37,325 nucleotides of DNA, taken from assembly GCA_902778145.1 (NCBI GenBank), contig CACYWW010000019.1:1-37325 (forward strand), read 5' to 3'. Below are positions 15,527 through 23,912 of this stretch, one piece after another. The stretch comes from an uncultured Ruminococcus sp. Its GTDB lineage: Bacteria > Bacillota > Clostridia > Oscillospirales > CAG-272. Made by a program: the position numbers and the translations under genes. Numbering within the stretch: position 1 is the stretch's first letter; the number at the start of each line of letters is the position of its first letter. The notes under the pieces are model-generated. The model searched no databases. It saw only the letters and a list, made by a program, of their open reading frames with translations, and was not told where the DNA came from.

Positions 15527-16492
15527 TCATTCTCCCGATAAAAACATATCAGCGATCTGCCCGGGCTCCGCGCCCGAAATGCGTTCGCCTATCCGTGAAA
15601 GCGCCGGGATCAGCTCCTCTCTCACGAGCCTGCGGCCGACAAGCTCCCCTTCGATCTCGCCAGGCGGCAGGATCCCGAAGAAATCACCGCTGAATTCCGC
15701 CTCAGTGAGCCTGCCCGCGTCAGCCGTATATGACACTGTGACAGAGCCGAACGGGAAGCGCCGTTTGACGTGCGCCGTGAACTCGTGCGATCTGCCGAAA
15801 TTCCACTCCCACGTCGCGTATTTGGTACGCTTCAGCTCTTCGATCCCCGCGATCTGCGCGGTCGAGAACTCCGTGCGCTCCGAAGGAACGGACGATTCAA
15901 GATATTCCTTCAGCCGCGTGACGTCCATGTCGCTCAGATATTCCGAGAGGTTGCACACGCGAGAGCGCACGCTTTTTATCCCCTTGCCGGACAGCTTTTC
16001 CGGATCTACGCGCAGAGCGCCGGTCATCTCGGCTGTATCCGCGGAAAACAGGATCGTCCCGTGGTGCATAACCTTGTCTTTGTAAAAGCACTGCGCGTTG
16101 CCGGAAAATTTCCTGCCGTCCGCCGTCATATCGTTGCGGCCCGACAGCTCCGCGGGCACGCCGAGACGGCGGAGCGCCTTTATTATCGGCTCGCAAAACC
16201 GTCCGAAATCAAGTCCCGGACAATTTTCTCTTTTCTCCGTAAAAGTAAAATTTATATTCCCGAGATCGTGGAAGACGGCGCCGCCGCCGGTCAGGCGGCG
16301 GACGACGGCGATCCCGTGCGACTCCGTGAAGCCGCGGTCGATCTCCGAATACGCGTTCTGATTCCTGCCGATTATGACGGAGGGGCCGTTTCTCCAGAGC
16401 ATGAAAGCAGGCTCGTCCTCGTGTTCGAGCAGATATTCCTCAGACGCGAGATTGAAATAAGGATCTGTGTTTTCGTTTATATACAGCTTCAT
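15527..16492 (-). CDS. lplA: Lipoate-protein ligase
   Basis: 321 residues. It attaches lipoate (via lipoyl-AMP) to the lysine of lipoyl domains such as GcvH or 2-oxoacid dehydrogenase E2. Evidence includes the N-terminal EEYLLEH...FMLWRNGPSVIIGRNQN and the signature VVRRLTGGGAVFHDLGNINFTF. The catalytic Lys is in DGRKFSGNAQ, followed by MHHGTILF. The C-terminal accessory domain (about 245-321) is present. It overlaps the upstream membrane-protein gene by 4 bp. No lipoylated enzyme is encoded in the window. Confidence 0.92.
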   Translation of the reverse strand: MKLYINENTDPYFNLASEEYLLEHEDEPAFMLWRNGPSVIIGRNQNAYSEIDRGFTESHGIAVVRRLTGGGAVFHDLGNINFTFTEKRENCPGLDFGRFCEPIIKALRRLGVPAELSGRNDMTADGRKFSGNAQCFYKDKVMHHGTILFSADTAEMTGALRVDPEKLSGKGIKSVRSRVCNLSEYLSDMDVTRLKEYLESSVPSERTEFSTAQIAGIEELKRTKYATWEWNFGRSHEFTAHVKRRFPFGSVTVSYTADAGRLTEAEFSGDFFGILPPGEIEGELVGRRLVREELIPALSRIGERISGAEPGQIADMFLSGE

Positions 16493-17283
16493 ACGGTATC
16501 CTTTGATCCGTTTTTTGTTTTTTTACGCGCCGCCGCGGCGCCGTGCCTGAGAAGACGCACGCCGGTCATCAGCAGGAAGAACACGACTATATCGAAAACG
16601 GGCATGACGAACATCCCGACGTCCGGCTGAAGGATCCCGAACGGGTCGCGCAGGGTGAAGAACCAGTCCGGATCGAAGATCTTCCCGGCGATCTCGCCTC
16701 TGTACAGCAGTGATCCGGCAAAAGCCCACGCCGTCAGACAACAGATGACGGAAAGATCGGAAAGCGCCTTTTTCCGGTCGAAGCCGTCAAAGTCGAACAC
16801 AACGGTGAAAAGACAGTAAACGGTCATCATTCCGTGGAAAAGCAGCGTCTGGACGACCCGGTAGCAAAGCGGATGAACGGCGTGCCACATGACGCCCGCG
16901 GGGTATATGAGGTAGATCAGGTTCGAAAGAAGCCCGACGAGCGCAAAGCTCACACGGCGTTTTTCAAAAAACGCGTTGTGACGCGAGAGGAAGCATAGCA
17001 CGCACGTCGCGGTGCAGGCGTGGAACGGGAGCTTTTCGATATCGATCTCGCCGTAGGCGAACGGCATAAGGAAAAAGTCCGCTATATACATCCCGAACAC
17101 AATGTCGATCAGGACTTTCGCCGTCCTCATCCTCTTCTCCCCGTCCCTGCCGCGCGCGTAAATAAAGACCGCCGCGCAGATAAGCGCCGTCAGAAGGATA
17201 TACAGGAAATGATACCCGCCGAAGCAGACGAAAACCTCTCCGCCCTTCCTGTCGGACAAAAGAGCGCTGATGTATCGGTACAT
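16489..17283 (-). CDS. YwaF/TMEM164-like integral membrane protein
   Basis: 264 residues with about seven hydrophobic segments, including FLYILLTALICAAVFIYA, VLIDIVFGMYIADFFLMPF and MFVMPVFDIVVFFLLMTG. A PFHACTATCVLCF motif and an HPLCYRVVQTLLFHG segment follow the pattern of the YwaF family (TIGR02206), whose biochemical role is unknown. A GGAGG site lies 5 bases before the ATG. It is first in a four-gene, overlapping run with lplA, the CrtI-like enzyme and the 2Fe-2S reductase. Family call is from overall pattern, not search. Confidence 0.7.
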   Translation of the reverse strand: MYRYISALLSDRKGGEVFVCFGGYHFLYILLTALICAAVFIYARGRDGEKRMRTAKVLIDIVFGMYIADFFLMPFAYGEIDIEKLPFHACTATCVLCFLSRHNAFFEKRRVSFALVGLLSNLIYLIYPAGVMWHAVHPLCYRVVQTLLFHGMMTVYCLFTVVFDFDGFDRKKALSDLSVICCLTAWAFAGSLLYRGEIAGKIFDPDWFFTLRDPFGILQPDVGMFVMPVFDIVVFFLLMTGVRLLRHGAAAARKKTKNGSKDTV

Positions 17284-17324
17284 CGAAACCTCCGGAAAAT
17301 CAAGAATTATGAAATATGAACGCG

Positions 17325-17606
17325 GAATGATAGCACCCTGTCATCCCGAACGCGGCGAAGGAGCTCCTTCGATCAGCGCCGCACACCGTCTGTGCCGCCG
17401 CATGGTGTTCGCCTCATCCACCGCAAGCGGTCCCCCTTCCCCAAGAGGGGAAGGTTTGCCGCGCCCCTCAGATACTTCTGAGGGAGGGGTAAGAGGGGGA
17501 CAGGGGGAGTTTTGAGGGGTGGGGCTCCCCCGGCGTTGAGGCCGCAGGGCACGAACGGTCGAGGTACGGACTTCATCAGTCCGACCCGTTGATCACCGAT
17601 CATTCG
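17325..17606. repeat. Dispersed multi-hairpin repeat, copy C
   Basis: Compact copy: GTCATCCCGAACGCGGCGAAGG, the GTGTTCGCCTCATCCACC block, CCCCTTCCCCAAGAGGGGAAGG, CCCCTCAGATACTTCTGAGG (17463-17482), TTTTGAGGGGTGGGG-CTCCC and the GGTCGAGG/CTTCATCAGTC/CGTTGATCACCGATCA end. It lacks the AAACGGG hairpin and the terminator module. Its right edge supplies the last codons and stop of the GH78 gene. There is no gene in this gap. Confidence 0.85.
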
Positions 17607-19719
17607 CCATTCCTATCCCTTCCGGCAGCTCGATCCTTGTCTTTATATTTCCGTTCTCCCTGTGCCATTCGACGCGGATCTTACCGTGCGGGGTCGGGAT
17701 CTCGCCCTTGGCGTAGTCTACGCCCTCCGGGTAATACGGGTCGAACGACACGGCGGCGTAGCCGGGGGCCGCGGGCTTGATGCCGAGGAGCTTCGCGGAG
17801 AATTCGTACGCCGGAGCGCTTGACCAGCCGTGGCATTCGCTCCTCGGATCTCCCGGATTCTCGCACCACGTGGTGCAATGCATATCGAGCATTTTGCGCC
17901 AGCCGTCAAGCACGCGGTCAGCGTGGTCGTAATGGCCGGAGATCTCAAGCGCGCGGAACATGAAATGGTTCATCGAGAACGTGCAGCGGTCAACGTCCGC
18001 GTCGATCGTCCTCTGCATCAGCGCGTGAGCCTCTTCTCCCTTGAACGCGCCGGACAGTACTGCCCAGAGCGTCGTGTGCTCCGAATACTCCGATCTTCCG
18101 GGCGTGTTCCTGAACAGCCCCTTTTCCGCGTCGTAGCAATATTTCACTGTCAGAGCGTTCTGACGCTCCGCCCTCTCCCTGTAGTCGGAGGCGGCGCCGT
18201 GCTTTCCGCAGTAGTCGCATATTTCGGCGGCGGCGTTCAGAGCCGCGGCGTACATCAGATTAGAGACTGTGAGAGGCTCCTCAAGTCCGCCGAGCGGCAC
18301 TCCGTTCGGCCAGCCGGGGACCCAGTCGACGAACGGCCAGTACGGCGTCGTGCCGAACAGACCGCGTTCATCCTCGTATCTGCGGAAGCCCTCGAGCACG
18401 CGGTCGATAAAGCCGGTCATCTCCGTGACGAGCGGCTTGTCGTCCGTATACATCATGTAATCCCTCACCATAAATATGAAGAACAGCGAGAAGTCCGGGA
18501 TGACCTGTATCATCGTGGACGGATAGTTCGCCTGTATCATACCGTCGGGGATCTGCGAGTTCGCCATGTCGACGATGCACTTTCTCTGCATACGGGTGTC
18601 CTGTATGAAGCGGTACGTGAAAAGCGCCTCGTTCGCGGAGTCCATATCGTACTGCTGCTGCTCGTAGTACGGGCAGTCGACGTAGATCTCGTGCATGCAG
18701 CAGCGGACCGTGTTTATGCTCACGTCCCACATTTTATTCAGCTCAGCGTCGGAGCATTCGAATTTCGCTATATCCTCCATCGGATAGAAATATTCGCTGA
18801 AGGCGCAGTCGCACAGTTCGAACGGCGCGTCCGATTCGAGCCTTATGTATCTGAAGGCGCGGTACCAGAACGGGGCAAGCTCGGTAACGCCGTCTCCCGC
18901 CGTGACCTCGTCATAAACGCCGCTGATGAGTCCGCCCGGCTCGTCGCGCATGTTTTTGTACCAACCGCCTTTTCCGTTGGGCGTCAGGCGGCATTCCGCG
19001 TATATGACCTTTATCACCGTTCCGGGCGCGGCTTTGAGCGCGAAGCGGACCTTCGCCGTCGTGTATTTGCCGGCGTCGAGCTCAACGGCGGTCTTTGTAT
19101 CGAGCTCTTTTATGAAATTCTTTTCGGGATAAGTCTGCATCTGCGGGATCGGGCGCTTTTCAAGCACGTAGCGCTCGTTCAGCCCGCAGTGATCGTAGCA
19201 GCCGCGCTGAGGCTGAGCCTCGTACCACTCCGACACGGAGATCCGGCTGAATTTCTTTTTGCCCGAGACGCGCTCGAACTCCGGGATCGACGTGTGTACG
19301 TGCCTGCCCTGCATGAACGAAACGGAATCGTCACGCAGACATTCCCAATCCTTGTCCGAGCGGAACGAGCGGTCCTCTCCGTCGCAGACGAGACGCGCGG
19401 TGAGCCAGAGCGCGGCGCGATCCTTTTTGAACATGGATATGAACGCGCCGTCGTGTGCGTAGTACACCTTCACGCAGACGTCGTTCTCTCCCTCGTGCAG
19501 CTTATCCGAGCAGTCGACCGTGTCGTAATACCGCTGATACCACGAGCCCTGGCACGGGCCCTCACAGCACAGCGCGCCGTTTATGTAAAGCTGATAGCGC
19601 GTGTCGGCGCACACGTCTATCTCGAGCGAGTTTTCCTTTCCCGCCGTGAATTTCCTCGTAAAATAGTAAAAATGCGATTCTGTCGGACGTTCGTCCGCGC
19701 GTATCCAGATACCGTTCAT
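17593..19719 (-). CDS. GH78 family alpha-L-rhamnosidase
   Basis: 708 residues, no signal peptide, so probably intracellular. GH78 enzymes remove terminal L-rhamnose from plant glycans and glycosides. The N-terminal beta-sandwich (about 1-330) contains FTAGKENSLEIDVCADTRYQLYINGALC. The (alpha/alpha)6 catalytic domain follows, with YVDCPYYEQQQYDMDSANEAL holding the general-acid region (family form DCPxREE), and a C-terminal beta domain includes TPHGKIRVEW. The ribosome site is GGGAGG. The last three codons and stop (AATGATCGGTGA) lie in the repeat block shared with copies B and D, so the original C-terminus may have been replaced. Confidence 0.85.
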   Translation of the reverse strand: MNGIWIRADERPTESHFYYFTRKFTAGKENSLEIDVCADTRYQLYINGALCCEGPCQGSWYQRYYDTVDCSDKLHEGENDVCVKVYYAHDGAFISMFKKDRAALWLTARLVCDGEDRSFRSDKDWECLRDDSVSFMQGRHVHTSIPEFERVSGKKKFSRISVSEWYEAQPQRGCYDHCGLNERYVLEKRPIPQMQTYPEKNFIKELDTKTAVELDAGKYTTAKVRFALKAAPGTVIKVIYAECRLTPNGKGGWYKNMRDEPGGLISGVYDEVTAGDGVTELAPFWYRAFRYIRLESDAPFELCDCAFSEYFYPMEDIAKFECSDAELNKMWDVSINTVRCCMHEIYVDCPYYEQQQYDMDSANEALFTYRFIQDTRMQRKCIVDMANSQIPDGMIQANYPSTMIQVIPDFSLFFIFMVRDYMMYTDDKPLVTEMTGFIDRVLEGFRRYEDERGLFGTTPYWPFVDWVPGWPNGVPLGGLEEPLTVSNLMYAAALNAAAEICDYCGKHGAASDYRERAERQNALTVKYCYDAEKGLFRNTPGRSEYSEHTTLWAVLSGAFKGEEAHALMQRTIDADVDRCTFSMNHFMFRALEISGHYDHADRVLDGWRKMLDMHCTTWCENPGDPRSECHGWSSAPAYEFSAKLLGIKPAAPGYAAVSFDPYYPEGVDYAKGEIPTPHGKIRVEWHRENGNIKTRIELPEGIGMANDR

Positions 19720-19784
19720 TCCGATCCTCCCGTTTTTTTTCTTATTTTATCACTTTATCAGCCGTAAGAAAACATCTTAATTGT

Positions 19785-19813
19785 AAATAATAAGGACCGG
19801 GAGCCCCGGTCCT
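19785..19813 (-). terminator. Terminator of the lipoprotein gene
   Basis: Perfect stem AGGACCGG (19793-19800) with CCGGTCCT (19806-19813). On the minus strand it is followed by TTATTATTT. It ends the M23-lipoprotein transcript just past the stop at 19821. The same stem sequence forms the outer arms of R2 copy 2. Confidence 0.75.
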
Positions 19814-19820
19814 CAGCGGT

Positions 19821-20711
19821 TTATTTGCTTCCCTCAGCCGTGCCGAAGACAATACCGTAAAGCCATTCGTCTACATACTCAGGGGTCGTGACGCGGTCGC
19901 GGAAAAAGGCGTCGTTCTGGGAAAGTCTGATCAGATCGTCTATGATCAGCTGTCTGTACTCCGCGAGTTCTTTTTCGTTCAACAGCTCCGACCGGTTGTA
20001 ATACAAAGTGTACGGGGATATTATTTCACCGTCTTCCGTTATATAACTGAACGGCATTCTGAAATGTTTTTTTATTTCGGTCTCAGTACCGTGGAAAAGG
20101 ACGTCGATGTCCTCCGACGTCAGAAGCTCCGCGATCCTGACATTGCTCTCATTGTCACCGGACAAATACTCTTCCATAAGCTCGCCGTTGACTCTCCTCA
20201 CGTCCTCTTCCTTGAGACCCTTATATTTTATCCAGTAGTATATTTCCGGCATTCCGCTGAATACCATGGTGTTACCTACCCAGTTTTCCGGAAGAATCTT
20301 TTTCCAGACGCTGTCACGCTCTGCGCTGTAATCGTACAGCCTGTAAAGCACCGCTCTGCCCGCATAAACTCTGTAGGAATCATCGAGACCTTCATATGAA
20401 TCATTGTTCATCCAAACGGCGGAGTACTCTTCAAGGAGATCTCTGAAAACGGATATCCTACCCATTTCGGTTTTAGCACCGGTCGTTTCGGGTTCCGCTG
20501 TTTCCGGTTCTGTTGTTTCGGTTTCCGTTGTTTCAGGTTCTGTCGTTTCAGACCCGACCGTCTCTTTCACGGTATCCGTTTGTTTTCCGTCAGTCGCAGA
20601 CTCCGTCGTTGAGGAGCCTTCGTCTGCTCGAACATTATCGGTTTTGTCCGCACATGAAACGACCGCGAACAGCATTACAGCTATGAGCAATAAAGAAAGT
20701 ACCTTTTTCAT
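19821..20711 (-). CDS. Secreted lipoprotein with Thr/Glu repeat linker
   Basis: 296 residues from the ATG at 20711, preferred over one 15 bases upstream because AAAGGAG lies just before it. A signal peptide ending AVVSC gives lipobox Cys20 or so. A linker follows with the repeated ETTEP/ETTET unit (about residues 50-80), then a globular region (about 85-296) with YEGLDDSYRVYAGRAVLYRLYDY and WKKILPENWVGNTMVF. No family recognised. It starts 22 bp after the big M23 gene and is probably co-transcribed, so a shared cell-surface role is plausible. Confidence 0.75.
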   Translation of the reverse strand: MKKVLSLLLIAVMLFAVVSCADKTDNVRADEGSSTTESATDGKQTDTVKETVGSETTEPETTETETTEPETAEPETTGAKTEMGRISVFRDLLEEYSAVWMNNDSYEGLDDSYRVYAGRAVLYRLYDYSAERDSVWKKILPENWVGNTMVFSGMPEIYYWIKYKGLKEEDVRRVNGELMEEYLSGDNESNVRIAELLTSEDIDVLFHGTETEIKKHFRMPFSYITEDGEIISPYTLYYNRSELLNEKELAEYRQLIIDDLIRLSQNDAFFRDRVTTPEYVDEWLYGIVFGTAEGSK

Positions 20712-20733
20712 ATTATCTCCTTTCATAATTATG

Positions 20734-23601
20734 TTATTGCAATATCATATTGCAATTGTAGTAGAAAAATTGCGGATTGATCGTATTTGTAATCTCTATG
20801 CTGTTACCGTTTGTATTTGTCGTTACAGCGTAATGCAAGTGCGGACCCGTTACAGGACCCGTACTGCCGATTTTTCCGACTACGTCGCCAATAGAAACGG
20901 TGTCATTTATTGATAGGGGTGTTTCTTCTTTCATATGAAAATACACTACATAGATCTTTTCGTTGGTATTGTACTTATAGAAATTTGTTTCGATCGTAAC
21001 ATAATAGCCTCGCTTGTCAAAATACTTTTTGTTTTCATCGCTATTCGCATCAACAACAACACCGTTGACAGGCGCTTTTAGGATTGTGTTAGCATCATAC
21101 GCAAAATCTAAACCACGATGTATGCTGTAAGCACCTTTTAATTCTCGCGGTCCATAATCATCGCTTATATTAAAATTGTCTGTAAGTGAGACACCATTGA
21201 TAGGACTTCCGAAGTTCATTTTTGAATAATAAGCAACTTGATTAAGAAATGTGTTATCTTCTTCAAAACTCCAAAGTTGGTTGTAATTATTTGATGTCGC
21301 ATATCCCGTGAAAAAGATGTTTCCCTGAGAAGACTCAGTTATTCCAGTGTTGGTTCCGGTACTATTGTCTTTTGATGTTGCGTACAGGACCATATTATCC
21401 CAATCGGCGGTATAGGCGGTTTTAATGTAATATCCTCCGGAACCGGATGATATCTGAAAATATTGCTGTGAGTCGCTTGTACCCCCGCTTTCTACTTTAA
21501 ACAGTTTTGCGTTTTTCCTTACATTACCTGTGTTTGTACTCAATGTACAGTGTAAAACGCAACCTTTCCCAAGCAAACTGCTTAAAGGACGGAATCTGTA
21601 GACTGTTTTTGTTGTTCCTTCTACTGATGCATTAAATCTTTCTACTCGGAAAATTTGACCATTAAGATATTCTTGACCGTTGAATTCTGCTTTTGTTATA
21701 ATCTCGCTTTGATATACATTAACTCGAGGCACTTTTCTGTCATAACTATCAGTCAAATATGACAATCCCTCGTGAACCGTCATATACTTATTAGACGACG
21801 TGTTCTTTATCCTGCAATAAAAATCGGCGATGTCGATGACCCATTTTGTGTTTGTTCCGGTTATTTCTTCTGTATTTACAGAAGACGTGCTGCATGATAA
21901 AAACTTATTCGGCGAAGCAAGGTTAATGATATATCTGGCTCCCAATTCAGATGATATGTCCCACAGATAGTTTGAGTCGAAATTTGTCGGAGGATCTGTC
22001 GTGATGACGGATGTCCCGTCTGAAGATAAACAGTAGTATTGCCCGGTATATACAGATCTTATAGTATATGCATTACGATGTATAGCATCACTGTACCTTG
22101 GTATAAGCATGAACTTGTTTCTGTCGCCGAATGTCGATGTCATCACATTTTTATTCTCAGTTAAATACGAACCGGTAGAATTGTTTCGTATATAGTAGGA
22201 TTCGGACAAACCGCTTGAATTCTGAAGGAACGAGTTAAACGATGGACAATCATAACCAACCTTGAAAACAATATAGGGCTTGTGATCTGTCGCTTCCATA
22301 GAATTAAAATTCACGGTCGATCCAATTGAGTCGTCCTTTGTTTTTATTATAAACCCGTTTCCCCCTATATCTGCACCGCTCATCGTCAAAAGAGATACCA
22401 ATTCAAACTCAATATACTTATTATTTTTGCTGCTGTTTGTTATCACTTTTAATGTAGTATCAATGTATGAATACAATTTTTGCTGAGGTGCTGCGTTTGG
22501 AGCCTCTGTCAAAGGATAAATCCCTAATTTTACATTGTTTCCGTTTATACTTGAAGAGCACTGATATAAATACATCTTAACTGATGATACAGACGCTATG
22601 CTAAATCCATATATCATCATATAATTCGATATTTCGGGAATTCTGATATAAGCAACGGATATACCGCCATTGGTATTTCTATAAACAGGTATTGGATTTA
22701 TGATATTTTCTGTTACTACCGCTGTTTCAAACGGTTTTAATATCTGTTTTACCCTGCTTGATACAGGAGAGAAAGCAAAAGTTGGGTCTATTCTTACGGG
22801 ATACATGGTATCAGATGATTGTAAAAAGCTCTCTGAAACAATGACCTTAATTCTGTACAAGCATTCCTCTAAATTTTCGAGGATTACAGAGCCTATTGAA
22901 GAAAGTCCGGAACTATCATAAGAAACTATATCTTTTAAATAATAAATATTTTGTCCATCCTCGTTTACTGCACACACGCGTTCGTCAACAACTTTCAATG
23001 TCACTCCTTCAGTCGCAACAATGAACGAAAACGTATTATTCCCGTTATAAGATTCCAAAACTATATCTTCTTTAAGACAATCTATCTGTGGTGTATATAC
23101 TATGCTCGTTTCACTTCCGAAAACGCCGGCATATTCGACAGTATTATTATCTTTTGCTTTTTTTGCTTTGTATGTCCCGACAACTTCAGGCCTCATTATC
23201 AAAGTTCCATACTTATTTGCTATTTTAATGCCGTCCGTGATATTAACTGGGAAAAACTGCTTTGTGTCGTTTCCTTCTACACTGTATCTATATTTTGAAA
23301 ATATGTTATTCTCAGATATTTTAACGCTTTTATCCTTTATTTTCCCATTTTCATCAATGTATTTAACTGGAGAATCGTACAGTCTAAGTGATACATATCC
23401 TCCATCAACATATGCGATCGTATTCAGATCCTTTTCAAAGCTCTTTATTCTCGAATAAGATTCTGCTTTTTCTCCATCTTCGCTTCTGACAAACTCCGGA
23501 ATGCAATCATTTGCTTCCGTGTCAATAGCCGTTATCGGTCTCGCGTTCGCAAAAGCAACAAATATAAACGTGAGCACCAATACAATTGCGACCTTTTTCA
23601 T
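20734..23601 (-). CDS. Large secreted M23 peptidase with lectin-like middle
   Basis: 955 residues from the second ATG (23601), which is 8 bases from GAGG; the first ATG (23607) is only 2 bases away. Signal peptide about 1-24. Residues about 100-270 resemble the N-terminal part of DNRLRE-type wall proteins. About 290-450 (VAYIRIPEIS...VKMYLYQC) fits a DNRLRE-like beta domain. Two or more ricin-B-like segments follow (YYIRNNSTGSYLTENKN; YCRIKNTSSNKYMTVHEG). The C-terminal M23 domain is complete: H828 and D832 (HRGLD), H889 (YFHM), H921 and H923 (HLHYAV). It should cut peptidoglycan outside the cell. It is much more AT-rich than its neighbours, suggesting transfer. Confidence 0.85.
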   Translation of the reverse strand: MKKVAIVLVLTFIFVAFANARPITAIDTEANDCIPEFVRSEDGEKAESYSRIKSFEKDLNTIAYVDGGYVSLRLYDSPVKYIDENGKIKDKSVKISENNIFSKYRYSVEGNDTKQFFPVNITDGIKIANKYGTLIMRPEVVGTYKAKKAKDNNTVEYAGVFGSETSIVYTPQIDCLKEDIVLESYNGNNTFSFIVATEGVTLKVVDERVCAVNEDGQNIYYLKDIVSYDSSGLSSIGSVILENLEECLYRIKVIVSESFLQSSDTMYPVRIDPTFAFSPVSSRVKQILKPFETAVVTENIINPIPVYRNTNGGISVAYIRIPEISNYMMIYGFSIASVSSVKMYLYQCSSSINGNNVKLGIYPLTEAPNAAPQQKLYSYIDTTLKVITNSSKNNKYIEFELVSLLTMSGADIGGNGFIIKTKDDSIGSTVNFNSMEATDHKPYIVFKVGYDCPSFNSFLQNSSGLSESYYIRNNSTGSYLTENKNVMTSTFGDRNKFMLIPRYSDAIHRNAYTIRSVYTGQYYCLSSDGTSVITTDPPTNFDSNYLWDISSELGARYIINLASPNKFLSCSTSSVNTEEITGTNTKWVIDIADFYCRIKNTSSNKYMTVHEGLSYLTDSYDRKVPRVNVYQSEIITKAEFNGQEYLNGQIFRVERFNASVEGTTKTVYRFRPLSSLLGKGCVLHCTLSTNTGNVRKNAKLFKVESGGTSDSQQYFQISSGSGGYYIKTAYTADWDNMVLYATSKDNSTGTNTGITESSQGNIFFTGYATSNNYNQLWSFEEDNTFLNQVAYYSKMNFGSPINGVSLTDNFNISDDYGPRELKGAYSIHRGLDFAYDANTILKAPVNGVVVDANSDENKKYFDKRGYYVTIETNFYKYNTNEKIYVVYFHMKEETPLSINDTVSIGDVVGKIGSTGPVTGPHLHYAVTTNTNGNSIEITNTINPQFFYYNCNMILQ

Positions 23602-23745
23602 TTTCATTACCTCACAATTAATCTTTTATACTTCAATTATAGTATATCGTGTTTGTCAGATGTTGTATTTAATGTAAATTTTATAATGTGATATTGTGAA
23701 AATTTTGCATGTTATTTCTTTTTTTTGCTAATGTTAGGTTAAAAG

Positions 23746-23909
23746 AAAGGACCGGCGGAGGCAGCGTGCTCTAAAGGACATTAAAATATAACCGACTGAG
23801 GTAAGGAAAGCTGGTCCTTATTGCAGTCGGTTTTTTGTCGCATATAGGCAAAAGCAGGACGTTTGTGTGCCAAACGTCCTTAAGAACAGTCGGCGGATCC
23901 CGGTCCTTT
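23746..23909. repeat. R2 repeat, copy 2
   Basis: Intact form of the element at 2719-3035. GTGCTCTAAAGGACA (23766-23780) precedes hairpin ACCGACTG...TAAGGA / TCCTTA...CAGTCGGT with T6 (23791-23836). Then come GTCGCATAT, the 10-bp hairpin AGGACGTTTG-tgtgc-CAAACGTCCT (23856-23880) and CTTAAGAACAGTCGGC. Outer arms AAAGGACCGG (23746-23755) and CCGGTCCTTT (23900-23909) pair perfectly and equal the stem of the terminator at 19785. It lies between two minus-strand genes. The rest of this gap (23608-23745) is AT-rich, holding the M23 gene leader and no clear gene. Confidence 0.75.
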
Positions 23910-23912
23910 GCG

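Noticed and set aside
17830-19767. 645-aa plus-strand ORF opposite GH78
   Set aside because: A mirror frame of the GH78 gene caused by high GC; very rich in Arg and Val with no domain or ribosome site.
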